From Siphonodentalium dalli (Eukaryota; Mollusca; Scaphopoda; Gadilida; Siphonodentaliidae): 64,000 nucleotides of DNA. Below, in pieces: positions 47,341 to 59,246 of this stretch. The stretch spans positions 8,008,734 through 8,072,733 of the forward strand of contig CP136061.1 in the NCBI GenBank assembly GCA_032622095.1. Reading direction: 5' to 3'. Each line of letters opens with the position of its first letter. The stretch's first letter is position 1. Both the position numbers and the translations under genes were made by a program. Under the pieces are notes generated by a model. It did not search any database and had not been told where the DNA came from. It saw nothing but the letters and a program-made list of their open reading frames with translations.

Positions 47341-48837
47341 TATGTTATCATGCATATTCCACATTAATTTGTGACTTTTCGCATTAAACTCATTCGTTCA
47401 TGCATAGAATGTATTGGGATTCGACTACAAAAAACCGGCATCGTTGAAGGTACTAAGTCAAACTTAATAATGACTACAAGTCTATAATATAAATTAGTGC
47501 AAAACATATTGCTATTAGTCGATGCATGGATGCAGATAGTTCGTTGGAAGTACAAACAGTTTAAACAACATCTATTTCTTCCCAAAGACATATAAGTTTA
47601 TCGCTTCCGTGTCGATTACCAATGCACCCAATGCCTTCGCGGATCAAACGTGTGAAAAATCAAATGGAATGCAGCCTCGTTTCCTGTGTGTTAATACGAC
47701 ACATCCATTATAGGTTGTGACATCCATTAGTTTACAACTTTATTGAGACCAATATATCAGGTTGAATAACACAGGTGCTTGTCCCGGCGATTCGAAATGG
47801 CCATCGGCTTAATATTACACTCAAAACCAAACACGACATACTTTAAGAATAGTTTGTTTTTGCTTCCTTTGTGTGACGTCACACCGGTAGATCAAAGAAA
47901 AAATCCGCCCCATAACTCAGGTGAATGATTGTCAAAAGTGATTAGCACGTGTACCAATTTCTGACGTCATTCATGTTATGATTGCTTTTGAGAAACTGAC
48001 ATGTCTGACTGGGTAGGACCACAGGCGATTGTAACAATGTTTTATATATATAATATTAACACTAAAGGTTGGTCACTGCGGGTGGGGGTGGGGGGGGGGG
48101 GGGGGTGATATTGAGTAGCCAATTTTGATGCGGCCGTGTAGGGGTTAATGAGCACCGATTTTGTTCGGATAAACGGCAAAATGTAAGATGACTTACGCTT
48201 ACAAAAAGATTAATATGCGAATTTTGAAACCTTGTGCCCTCTCTTCTTGAATTTTACAATATTTGGTATTAATAACTGTTTTCAACGACAAAACATTGGA
48301 GATTGATCGGGGATCCATCCGCATTCCATCGCGAGACCGCAGTGAATTTATTGATATTCAGCGATTGGCGGAGCTATTTGTGGATTATTTACTGGAAATT
48401 TGAACTTACTTCCGGGTTACAACTTCGAGTTAGATGAAGTGCTCGCTGCCCCCGTTGATCCAATGCGACAAACAGCGCTCTCACTTACGCTGAGGTCGTA
48501 ATAGCATTTGTTGAGGCAATTTGTTGATAACAAACAGCATGCCGTCTTATTTATAAACAAAAGTCAGTTGACATTCGGAAAAAAATAAAGAAGTATTTTT
48601 TCAATTCGACCAATCCGAAAAAAAAATATTGTCTATAGTCACTTATATAAAATCATCTAATGTATCAAATACAAACAAATTTTATTGGAATAAGGAAATA
48701 AGCAACATATGAAGCGATCACCGCTTATTATCCTGTTTGTACACGTGAGTTATTGTACGTTTAGCCGTTTACCGGAATTAAATCGGTGCAGATTAACCCC
48801 CGTCGGCCAAGGCGCCAAACCAAATTTGAATATGGCC
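47341..48837. other. Non-coding stretch
   Basis: Contains a 16-G run at 48090-48105. No gene or element recognised. Open frames near 47364-47591 and 48709 have no recognisable domain; the latter enters the array that follows. Confidence 0.45.
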
Positions 48838-49852
48838 GACACAGAGAGAGAGAGAGAGAGAGAGAGAAAAAAACACACACACACGAGAGACACACACACG
48901 GACACGAGAGACACACACACGGACACGAGAGACACACACACGGACACGAGAGACACGGACACGAGAGACACACACACGACACGAGAGACACACACACGGA
49001 CACGAGAGACACGGACACGGACACGAGAGACACGGACACGAGAGACGGACACGAGAGACGGACACGAGAGACGGACACGGACACGAGAGACGGACACGGA
49101 CACGAGAGACGGACACGGACACGAGAGACACGGACATGAGAGGCGGACACGAGAGACGGACACGGACACGGACACGAGAGACGGACACGGGCACGAGAGA
49201 CGGACACGGACACGAGAGACGGACACAGACACGAGAGACGGACACGGACACGGACACGAGAGACGGAAACGGACACGGGAGACGGACACGAGAGACGGAC
49301 ACGAGATACGGATACGAGAGACGGACACGGACACGAGAGACGGACACGGACACGAGAGACGGACATGGACACGGGAGACGGACACGGGAGACGGACACGG
49401 ACACGGGAGACGGATACGGGAAACGGACACGGACACGGGAGACGGACACGGCCACGAGAGACACGGACACGGGAGACGGACACGAGAGACGGACACGATA
49501 AACGGACACGAGAGACGGACACGGAGACGGACATGGACACAAGAGACACGGACACGAGAGACGGACACGATAGACAGACACGGGAGACGGACACGGACAC
49601 GGTAGACGGACACGGACACGGGAGACGGACATGGGAGACGGACACCGACACGGGACACGGGACACCGGGACGCGGACGCGGACACACACGCGGACACGGA
49701 CACACACGCGGACACGGACACGCGGACACACGGACACGCGGACACGCGGACACGCGGACACGCGGACACGCGGACACGCGGACACGCGGACACGGAGACG
49801 CGGAGACGCGGACACGGACACACACGGACACGGACACACACCCAGACATGAA
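48838..49852. repeat. Purine-rich GACACG/GAGAGACG minisatellite
   Basis: Starts with (GA)n, passes through GACACACACACGGACACGAGA units, then irregular mixtures of GGACAC, GAGAGACGGACAC and, at the right end, GCGGACAC. The plus strand has almost no T over 1 kb. All-open frames on both strands (RRTRETDTD-type; [13 protein letters not shown]-type) follow from the stop-free unit. Not a gene. Confidence 0.93.
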
Positions 49853-50284
49853 TTGAGTCCGAAATCATATCAGAACATTACATTGTTTCCCTTCTTTGCA
49901 ATAGTATTGTCGTCTATTTGCGGAGATCCCCGAATTCGCGGAGGTCCCCTAAAATTGTCGAAAATATGTTGATTTTAATTAGGGAACGGGTGCGTATATG
50001 TCAATTGATACGTATTTTAAACAAATAACGACACGATCATCATAATAGCAACCACCCCGGTGGGTGTTTATACCTAAGGCGTGTGTGAATGATGACGTCA
50101 TATAATTTTACTATATATATTTCTATACGATGGAACGATTTTCAGGAAAGAGTGTATGCTATTTAGCGAAATTGACACGTGACTTCCGATTAGCAACTGT
50201 TTAAAATTGCGGAAGTGGAACAACGAGATGAAATGCCACGGCTCATGACGTCATTTACGTCATGTTGGCTTCGTAGGTGCAACA
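49853..50284. other. Non-coding spacer
   Basis: Includes TGACGTCAT sites near 50092 and 50247. No gene seen. Confidence 0.4.
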
Positions 50285-52520
50285 TTAACCCTTTCACGAT
50301 GGGAGACGCGCTAGTGCAGCATTAATGTTTTTATTACGGGAGCTGTGCTGGTGCAGCATTAACCATTTCACGACGGGAGCTCTGCTGGGCAGCATTAACC
50401 CTTCCATGACGGTAGTTGAGTTGGTGCAGGATTAGTTATTTCATGAAGGGAGCTGCGTTGGTGCATCATTAAATATTTGATGATAGGAGCTGCGTTGGTG
50501 CAGCATTAACTCTTTCATGACGGGAGCTGCGCTGGTGCAGCATTAATTATTTCATGAAGGGAGCTGCGTTGGTGCAGCATTAATTATTTCACGACGGGAG
50601 CTGCGTTGATGATGGGAGCTACGCGTTGGTGCAGCATTAACTCTCTCATGACGGGAGCTGCGCTGGTGCAGCATTAATTATTTGATGACGGGAGCTGCGT
50701 TGGTGCAGCATTAACTCTTTCATGGCGGGAGCTTCGCTGGTGCAGCATTAATTATTTCATGACGGGAGCTGCGTTGGTGCAGCATTAATTATTTGATGAC
50801 GGGAGCTGCGTTGGTGCAGCATTAACTCTTTCATGACGGGGGCAGCATTAACTATTTCATAACGGGAGCTGCGCTGGTGCACCATTAATTATTTCAGGAC
50901 GGGGCTGCGTTGGTGCAGCATAACTTATTTCATGATGGGAGCTGCATTGGTGCAGCATTGACTCTTTCATGACGGGAGCTGCGCTGGTGCAGTATTAATA
51001 CATTTCATGACGGGAGTTGCGTTGGTGCAGCGTTAATTATTTTATGATGGGAGCTGCGTTGGTGCAGCATTAACTCTTTCATGACGGGAGCTGCGTTAGT
51101 GTAGCATTAATTATTTGATTATGGGAGCTGCGTTGGTGCAGCATTAAATCTTTCATGACGGGAGCTGCGTTAGTGCAGCATTAATTATTTGATTATGGGA
51201 GTTGCGTTGGTGCAGCATTAACTTTTTCATGACGGGAGCGGCGTTGGTGCAGCATTAATTATTTGCTGATGGGAGCTGCGCTGGTGCTGCATTAATTATT
51301 TCATGACGGGAGCTGCGTTGGTGAAGCATTAGTTATTTGATGATGGGAGCTGCGTTGGGGCAGCATTAATTCTTTCATGACTGGAGCTGCGTTGGTCAGC
51401 ATTAATTCTTTCATGATGGGAGCTGTGCTGGTGCAGCATTAACCTTTTTATGACGGGAGCTGTGTTAGTGCAGTATTAACCATGTTATGACGGGAGCTGC
51501 GCTGATGCAGCATTAATTCTTTCATGACGGGATCTGTGCTGGTGCAGCATTAATTATTTAATGACGGGAGCTGCGTTGGTGCAGCATTAACTAATTCATG
51601 ACGGGAGCTGCTCTGGTGCAGCATTAATTATTTCATGACGGGAGCTGCGTTAGTGCAGCATTAATTATTTGATTTTGGGAGCTGCGTTGGTGCAGCATTA
51701 ACTCTTTCATGACGGGAGCTGCGTTAGTGCAGCATTATTTATTTGATTATGGGAGCTGCGTTGGTGCAGCATTACTCTATCATGACGGGAGCTGCGCTGG
51801 TGCAGCAATAATTATTTCATGACGGGAGCTGCGTTGGTGCAGCATTAATTATTTGATGATGGGAGCTGCGCTGGTGCAGCATTAATTATTTCATGACGGG
51901 AGCTGCGTTGGTGCAGCATTAGTTATTTGATGATGGGAGCTGCGTTGGTGCAGCATTAACCCTTTCATGGCGGGAGCTGCGTTGGTGCAGCGTTAACCCT
52001 TTGGTGACGGGAGCTGTGCTGCAGTAGTAATTCTTTCATGACGGGAGCTGTGTTGGGGCAGCAATAATTATTTCATGACGGGAGCTGCGTTGGGCAGCAT
52101 TAATTCTTTCATGATGGGAGCTGTGCTGGTGGAGCATTAACCTTTTTATGACGGGAGCTGTGTTGGTGCAGTATTAACCCTTTCATGACGGGAGCTGCGC
52201 TGGTGCATCATTAATTCTTTCATGACGGGAGCTGTGCTGGTGCAGCATTAATTATTTAATGACGGGAGCTGCGTTGGTGCAGCATTAACTCATTCATGAC
52301 GGGAGTTGCGCTGGTGCAGCATTAATTATTTCATGACGGGAGCTGCGTTGGTGCAGCATTAACTATTTTATGATGGGATATGTGCTGGTGCAGCATTAAC
52401 CCTTTCATGACGGGTTGCGTGCTGGTCCAGCATTAACCCTTCCATGGTGGGAGCTGCATTGGTGCAACATTTAACCATTTCATGACGGCAGCTGTGCTGG
52501 TGCAGCATTAATTATTTTAT
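50285..52520. repeat. 37-bp minisatellite (about 60 copies)
   Basis: The unit is TTATTTCATGACGGGAGCTG + CGTTGGTGCAGCATTAA, with moderate divergence. Each unit can form a small stem from GCTGC and GCAGC around a 6-nt loop. Variants TTATTTGATGA, CTCTTTCATGA and CCCTTTCATGA alternate, giving a higher-order pattern. The closing unit fades at GACGGGACCTGTGTTGGTGA. Confidence 0.93.
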
Positions 52521-52624
52521 GACGGGACCTGTGTTGGTGATGAAAAGCAAATTCGGGATACAGCATGTGTGGTTGCTCCACTACGTGTCACGTATGCATA
52601 TTATTGGTTTGTTCTATCAATCAT

Positions 52625-52700
52625 ATCATCATCAGCATCATCATCATCATCATCATACGGAACAAGTCTTGCGACTTTTCGTCCCAATAATATTATTTGC
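52625..52700 (-). pseudogene. LINE 3' terminus with (ATG)n tail
   Basis: On the minus strand, GGGACGAAAAGTCGCAAGAC + TTGTTCCG is followed by a (ATGATG)n tail. The same region of the LINE at 29620-29700 reads GGAACAAAAAGTCGGATGAC + TTGTTTCG followed by (GATACT)n. So this is a short 3' fragment of a related LINE with a different tail microsatellite. Confidence 0.5.
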
Positions 52701-52969
52701 AATGTTTGTTTACAAATATATGTATCGTCATTCGATATTTACTTGTGAATCACTTGAACATATTACTTGCCGTCGAACTCGTCTATATCTATATTTGCGA
52801 ATGTCTGTCTGTCTGTGTTCTATAGAAATTCACAGGGGACCACCTAGATGGCACAAAAGGGGTCTAATAGGGGTAAATTTTTACGAGAAAGAAAATGGCG
52901 GGGGATACAATTTTCTAAAGTGACGCCGTTGTTGTCAGGGGCAGAAAAGAGGGAGGGGCAGAAAAAAGC

Positions 52970-54620
52970 CGACTGCCACCAAACTTATATATAATCATCC
53001 CCATAATATTTGGAATCTAATGGTGTGGTTTAAATATGTCAAAAGTCGCGCCGTTCGCGTCAGGGATGTCCGGAAGGGGAGAGGGGCACCAAAATTGATC
53101 AAAATAATTTTAGCGCCGAATTCCACCAAATTGATGCACATTCTTCTGAGATCTTCTGCATTATACAAGTAATCTCATTGTGCGATTTAAAGACGTCAAA
53201 TTGGTGTCGTTGAGATGAGAGATTGTGGGTGGTGGGTGTACTATATCTGATAAGAATTGGTTTAACCATGGTATGAGGTGTCTAATGGCGTGGCTTAAAG
53301 CTGTCAAAAGTGGCGTCATTTGAGTCAAGAGTGCACTGAAAGGGAGAGGGGCACCAAAATTGATACACAATATTTTTAGCGCCAATTTCCACCAAATTGA
53401 TGCACATTCTTATCCATGATATGAGGAATCTAATCGTGTGATTTTAAAGACGTCATACGTGGTGCTGCTTTGGTGATAGATGGGGGTGGGATGAGATGGG
53501 CACTAAATATGATAAAAATTTGTTTAGTCGCAGATTATAACCAAACTTACAAATAATAATCTCCATGATATCAGGAGTCTAATTGTGTGGTTTAAAGATG
53601 TCAAAAGTGTGGCCATTCGAGTCAGGGGTGCCTAGAGGGTGAGAGGGACACACACATTGATAAACAATATGTTTAGCGCCGATTTCCACCTGATTGACAC
53701 ATATTCTTCTCCGTGATACGAATAATCTAATGGTTTAAATGTACCAAATTGGTGACTTTTGGGTGAGAGATATGCAATGGTGGCCCTAAATTTGATACGA
53801 ATTTGTATACTCGCCAATTTTCATAAATTTTATCTATATTCATCTCTATAACGAGTCTAAGTGTGTGGTTTAATGATGTCAAATGTGGCGCCGATTGAGT
53901 CCGACATAGAGCCGGGAGGGTCATCAAAAACTTATAAAAATACGTTTAGTGCCAATTACCATCAAACTCATACACGTTCTTCTCAAATGTTACAATGAAT
54001 CAAATATTTGCGAATATCTCTTTGTGTTCTATATATAACTTTAAGGGTACAATCGAGATGGCACCAAGGCGGTCTAACCGGGGTCACATTTTACGAGTAA
54101 GATAATGGTGCGGGTTAAATGTTTCTAAAGTGACTTTGTTGGTGTTAGGGGAGGGGCTATTTTAGCACATATTTCGACCAAATTGATATATTATTGTTCT
54201 CCGTGATACGAGGAATATAAACGTGTGATTTAAAGACGCGAAATTTGTGCCTTTTGGGTGAGAGATGGGGGGGGGGGGGGTTATAACTATGATAAGAATT
54301 TGCTTAGTTGCCGATTACCACCAACTTTATATATAATCATCTCCATTATATAATGCGTGCATGCGTCTAATAGACATGGTTTAAATATGACAAAAGTGGC
54401 GCGGTTCAAGTCATGCATGAGGGGAGTTGAACAAAAGTTGATACAAATATATTTAGCACTGATTCCACCAAATTCATGCACGTTCTTCTCTAATGATATG
54501 ATGAATTAAATCACATTTGGGATCGTTTGGGTCATGGATGGCGAGAGAAGATTCACTAGCATTTATAAGAGTGTTCAATTCGCCGATATCCAACAAAGTT
54601 ATATATAGTAATTTCCCAGG
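52970..54620. repeat. Diverged satellite, period about 145 bp
   Basis: Phrases recur in order: CCACCAAATTGATGCACATTC, TCTCCATGATA, GAATCTAATGGTGTGG, TTTAAAGACGTCAAAA, GTGGCGCCGTT, then GAGAGGGGCACCAAAATTGA and TTTAGCGCCGA. The CACCAAATT phrase or a variant falls near 53122, 53391, 53541, 53684, 53957, 54174, 54317 and 54463. Copies are strongly diverged, so the satellite is old. Short frames within it are not conserved. Confidence 0.75.
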
Positions 54621-55333
54621 CCATCTCCATGTCGTTCTAATGAGTTTTTGGCATTCCAATTTCACAATCTCGACAAATGGTGACCGAATTAAGTCACTTG
54701 AACAATTATATCTTCTCAAATGTTATATTTATATCGGGATGGAAATCAGGGAATTCCTATAATGATCTAGCAACACAGATACATAGAAGAAAGCATTACA
54801 AGTATATTTATATCAATCTGTTTAACAGATACATATATTCATTCAAACTGAGGGACCTTGAATCGTCAGAGGATTGCATATTAGAATGGCTCATGTATAT
54901 ATTATAACACGATTGAGTCTGACCCATTCAATATAGTTTCCACAAAAAAAAGTTACAATTGCCAAGAGATATGGAAATGTAGAGCAGGCCTGTTCAAAAA
55001 TATTGATCACAGTTTGCAGTCAAATATCGTTACTTCTGAGATAAAGAAAAACTCAGTTCCGTAGCACGTGAATCCAATTTTGACATCTGACAAGGGTATA
55101 TCTGTCCGATACAGAGGATTTCTTTCATTTGTTAGAACATACTGATCGCCTAACATAAACAACTCAAAATATCGCTGTGTCGGGCACATGTAGCTGCTAT
55201 ACATGCATAACATCAATTCTTTTCAACTGAAAATTATTAGCCAATATATAGCACCAGAACTGAGGAGCACCTGGACATATCATTAAAACATGTGTATCTT
55301 ATTGAAGATATGATGAACTAGATTGATTGACCA
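54621..55333. other. Non-coding stretch
   Basis: No recognised gene or repeat partner. Confidence 0.4.
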
Positions 55334-55674
55334 ACCAACAGAAGGGCCTCGCATATATAAGAGAATGCATTGGCTTAACACATTAAAATTATAAAATTGC
55401 TAAAGAATGTAAGAAAAAATGGTAAAAAGTGTTAAAAAAAGATTTTTTTTAGGCCAATGCATTCTCTTATATATGCGAGGCGACCTATGGTCGACTCGCA
55501 TATATAAGAGAATGCATTGGCACAGGGCATAACGGTAACTATCACAATGTGGTCAAGGAGCCGGTTCCAATGATATCCATATTTGTATGGTTCTATTGAG
55601 ACAGACCGAAGATATTTTAGGCTGTTGAAGCTTTATTTGGCCGGTTTTGGCCGGTTTGTTGGGTAAAGGGCTAA
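55334..55674. mobile_element. Diverged copy of the TTAA-flanked MITE
   Basis: The right part matches 12480-12761 closely (AGATATTTTAGGCTGTTGAAG, CTTTATTTGGCCGGTT, GTTGGGTAAAGGGCTAA ending 55674). The left end is decayed (CCAACCAACAGAAGGG) and its first hairpin is halved (55346-55374). The second hairpin (55453-55521) is intact. GGCCGGTTTT is duplicated near the right end. Confidence 0.75.
55453..55521. repeat. CCAAT/TATA hairpin module
   Basis: Full 69-bp hairpin, same orientation as 12554. Confidence 0.95.
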
Positions 55675-56039
55675 TACATCTCTGTGTAAAACACAATTGT
55701 CGTCTTGAAATTTTTTCGAACTAATGTGTTTATGATGTTCATGTGTCATGCTATAACGTCTGAAGTATACGCAGTTGTATAAAAATAAATACTTCTGTAT
55801 TGGTGGGACGGATTAAACGCGATAAACAAAATGTTAATCGCTCCGACCTGACAAGGTGAGCCACTACTTATATTCCATGTGTAAGAATCATGTTTTGGGA
55901 TGCCATGTGGATATACCATTTATGAGAATACGTGCAACACTTTGAGAGCAAGAGTATCCTCTATTCCCACCAAATACCCACAGAGGGTTTCACATCACTT
56001 TAACCCTGCTAGTATGTTATATAATAGAAGAATGAGCCT
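55675..56039. other. Non-coding spacer
   Basis: GAGGGTTTCACATCACTTTAACCC near 55984-56007 resembles blocks at 36815 and 43160. No gene. Confidence 0.4.
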
Positions 56040-56362
56040 ATGTATATTTTGAATTGATCGAGTGTTGGAGCCTCAACAGCGAAGTCTGGCAGAGAGTTCC
56101 AGCTATTTACCACCACCTGCGTGAAGAAATATTTTCCTATGGCCTTTGTTAACAATGGGCATCTGTAGCTTTTTATTATGTCCTCTTGTTTTTCCTGATG
56201 AATGTCTTTCTAATAGGTCACAGGCATTGATATTGTAATGACCATTCAACAGTTTATATACCTCGATTACATGGATTAGATCTCCATAACAAAACTGGCA
56301 TACAACAATATGTGACCCGCCATATCAAATCCAGTCGTAAGTCGGGATTTGTTTTACCCTGT

Positions 56363-56431
56363 GCCAATGCATTCTCTTATATATGCGAGTCGACCATATG
56401 TCGCCTCGCATATATAAGAGAATGCATTGGC
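56363..56431. repeat. CCAAT/TATA hairpin module
   Basis: Full 69-bp hairpin, centre orientation GTCGACCATATGTCGC. Confidence 0.95.
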
Positions 56432-56649
56432 CTAACAATTTTTTATAATTTTTTTAAATAAATGTTTCTTACAATTTTTAGGACATAAAATAAAAAAACA
56501 TCCATTACCCTGCAGGGAGCCCCACACATATATAGAAGGATATAGCAGAGTGTCGTCTGCTCATGTTTGTCTGGGGCTCTGTATGGGTGAAATTATAAAA
56601 TTGTTAAAGAATACAAGAACAAATTATTAAAATTGTAAAAAATTGTTAG

Positions 56650-56718
56650 GCCAATGCATTCTCTTATATATGCGAGGCGACCTATGGTCGACTCGCATAT
56701 ATAAGAGAATGCATTGGC
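56650..56718. repeat. CCAAT/TATA hairpin module
   Basis: Full 69-bp hairpin, centre orientation GCGACCTATGGTCGA, inverse to its partner at 56363. Confidence 0.95.
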
Positions 56719-57000
56719 ACAGGGTAAAAAAAATCCCGACTTACGACGGGATTTGATATGGCGGGTCACATATGATATTCGATATTTTAAAGACATCAGA
56801 TTGAGTCTTATCATTCGGTCTCGGAAGCATAGAGTTTTGATTTGACGAACTAGTTTCGTTGCTTTTCTTTGTATTTCTCTAACACAATGCTTTGATATTT
56901 GTGATGCGGGCTCCATGCAGAGTTACAGTATTCGATGATAGGTCTGACCATGCTTATGTAGAGCGACTAGAAAATGTCGACGTCCAAGTTAGTGAAAATT

Positions 57001-57640
57001 CTGTTGACTGTGCCGATGATTTGAGAAGCTTTATTGTTTTAGGATATTGTAGGAACACGAATTCCACGAAAAGGCGGCCATGGATACCGATAATGGGTAT
57101 TTGCATCATTAGCATGTCATCGGGGAATGTTGTTGCGTCTTCTGTATTTCATTATTACTATCCAATGAATATATTTTGGAATGGTCATTGCCCTCACTAT
57201 ACAATCTCTTAAACACCAGATATTGTGTGACTGGGGATCAATGATGCGCGCATGCGCAGTCAACGCATATTTTCAGATTTTGCCAAATAAGGTCAAATGA
57301 ACCAAAATATCATTTTCAAGCAGCCCAAGAGTCATTCTATGTTAATAGTGAGGCATGTGTGGAAATGTTATGTTTGTCACATTTCCCATATCACAATATG
57401 CCTCAATTACCATAGTATCCCCTTTTTGCACATATATTTTAGTACTATGACGGTTTAACCCCTACCAACAACCCGTTTCTAAGGTAAAAACAGTCGCATA
57501 GCAACCGTTGACATGGAAAGTATTTTCGTGATTGCCCCCATATCTGAAAATAATACGTGGGACATAATATACACATGTGCCAAGTTTTATGCTTGTATGA
57601 CAATGTCCGCACTTGTTACACAAAAAACTATACCAAACAA
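57001..57640. other. Non-coding stretch
   Basis: Includes the start region of the LINE remnant's left-over sequence and unrecognised AT-rich DNA. No gene called. Confidence 0.35.
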
Positions 57641-57648
57641 AATCGCAC

Positions 57649-58055
57649 GGTGATTCCGTCACGCCCGTTGTGTGATTCCGTCACGGCGAACAAACCGAGT
57701 TAACTAGTAATATAAACACAAGTGTGTGGCAATGCGGCTTTTTTCTGCAAGTATAATGTATCTACTTTACTAATAGGGAACTTTTTCCACGTCAGCTTGG
57801 CTGAATGAGCAGGGTTCTTCAATAGTACGGACCTACCCTCATATTGATGGCACTTTTTTGGTGATTCCGTCAAGGACACAATTTGACCCAGAGTGAGATG
57901 ATACTTAAATACACATATAGTTGTATATAATCAAACAACTTAGTATAGTATGTACAATGTTTTTTTATTTTAAGCGGTACCCTACTGGTCATAATTTTAG
58001 ATTTTATAGGCCACAGAAACGTGAAATTCCGTAAAATTTGGTGATTCCGTCACGC
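57649..58055. repeat. Four spaced copies of GTGATTCCGTCAC
   Basis: GTGATTCCGTCA(C/A)G occurs at 57649, 57672, 57861 and 58041, with a related GTGAAATTCCGT at 58021. The motif is a partial palindrome (GTGA...TCAC). Flanking sequence is not obviously repeated, so the motif itself seems to be the unit. Confidence 0.7.
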
Positions 58056-58089
58056 TGGAATTCATGGGAAGGCTAATCTGGCCGTGTCA

Positions 58090-58476
58090 AATTGAGCTAT
58101 AGCGATGGGATTTCTCGCAGGACAACACATTTCGGGTTTCCATGGGGTGTCTATTCGCTGGATGTCTTATAGTTGCAGTATGTAACTAGTATGAGCGCGT
58201 TAATTGTGCTTTCGATGTTTTTGTATGAACAATGGCTGGGCCATGCACTCTTGGCGGGAATACAATGCCTCCGATTTTGAAGCTTTCTGGTGTGGTGAAT
58301 GAGAAACCTGCATTAATAAGCCGTAGTTTTTTTGTAATAATTTGAAGGATTAGTTGTTTTAACGGAATTCTGAGGCGGTGCATTCATGTAACCAATATAT
58401 TTTATATTATAATTTATATTTATGGCTAATAATATGATTTTGAGCGCGTTACCATTTCTGATTTTAGTTTTCTTGT
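58090..58476 (+). repeat. Helitron-like element 3' portion, direct
   Basis: Shares CAGGACAACACATTTCGG, TGGTGTGGTGAATGAGAAACC, TAATTTGAAGGATTAGTTG, AACGGAATTCTGAGGCGG, the AACCAATATATTTTATATT block and the tail GCGTTACCATTTCTG...TTTTCTTGTT (end 58476) with 21420-21710. The ACCAT/ATGGT stem is lost here (GATTTTAGTT). Confidence 0.6.
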
Positions 58477-58907
58477 TCAACAATGTCTGACGTTGCATAT
58501 CTTCTACTAGATTCATATTATTCCGATGCCTTCAATTTACTGAAGTTTATGATGCGGAGGCCAGGTAGCTCGAGTAACTCCAGTGGTGACTCCATGCAGT
58601 AGCGTTCTTTAACACGTGTGCCATCGGACAGCGTACTGCGGGGGGGGGGGGGGGGTTGGTTGGTATGCACACACAACAACATATATGGACAAATGTTGTA
58701 ATGGGGGGGGGGGGGGGTGGGGGGAGTCGGCATTTTGCATTCGGATCTTTATTGACTGATCTCCGATGAGACTTTTCAGCCTGACAAACTTGGTATCTGA
58801 TCGAGTTCTGATTTTTGTCAGAATACCCTTACTAGTTTCCATCCCAGGTCCGCTAGCACGAGAGACCAGTACACTACCACTCGGATACCGACCGCCCTGA
58901 TTGTGGT
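58477..58907. other. Spacer with two poly-G runs
   Basis: 16 G at 58640-58655 and 15 G at 58703-58717. No gene recognised. Confidence 0.45.
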
Positions 58908-58975
58908 ACAAGAAAACCATAGTCAGAAATGGTAACACGCTCAAGATCATATATTGTATACCCATGATTGTAATT
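58908..58975 (-). repeat. Helitron-like tail fragment, inverted
   Basis: ACAAGAAAACCATAGTCAG + AAATGGTAAC at 58908 matches the inverted tail at 27146. Similarity fades within about 60 bp. Confidence 0.6.
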
Positions 58976-59246
58976 ATAGAATCTTTTTCAGTTCTGTTAT
59001 TTGTAATTGGCATAGCTTATCACAAACCAAAAATCAACATTATTGTCATGATGTAAACGACAATAAACGAAATTGAAATGCTCAACTACACCTTTTACCA
59101 GGCTCGGCCTCGGGGTCGCACTACAGCTCGGCCTCGGGGTCGCACTACAACATTTATTGTGTCCCAATAATTAACATTATATAAATAGAACCCCCAGCGC
59201 TATGGCAGCGCCCATGCGAAACAATATTTTGTACATTAGTATATCG

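Larger units (their letters stand above)
56311..56770. mobile_element. TA-flanked MITE, TGTGACCCGCC family, inserted in a LINE
   Basis: 460 bp, from TGTGACCCGCCATATCAAAT to ATTTGATATGGCGGGTCACA, with TA on both sides. TIRs of about 40 bp continue through CCAGTCGTAAGTCGGGATTT. Contains two full hairpins (56363-56431, 56650-56718) in opposite centre orientation and the CCTGCAGGGAGCCCCACAC block. The LINE coding similarity resumes on both sides, so the insertion is younger than the LINE. The cleanest copy of this family in the window. Confidence 0.88.
56040..57000 (-). pseudogene. LINE ORF2 remnant split by a MITE
   Basis: Reading on the minus strand from the right, 56985-56917 encodes MVRPIIEYCNSAWSPHHKY, typical of the end of LINE reverse transcriptase. 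After a frameshift, 56900-56775 gives REIQRKATKLVRQIK and MIRLNLMSLKYR. Beyond the inserted MITE, 56300-56040 gives GDLIHVIEVYKLLNGHYN, TRGHNKKLQ and WNSLP in shifted frames. Together these follow the known order RPxLEYxxxxWSP, RRATKL...L.YR, GDLIxVYK.LNG, TRGH, WNSLP. At least two frameshifts and stops are present. The element is dead. Confidence 0.8.

Noticed and set aside
48709-49972. Thr/Arg/Asp-rich plus frames and Val/Ser/Cys/Arg-rich minus frames
   Set aside because: Simple-sequence artefact of the CACG/GAGA array; many phases are open on both strands.
52519-52923. 134-codon frame with a His run
   Set aside because: The His run is the (CAT)n tail of a LINE fragment, and the frame begins inside the 37-bp array.
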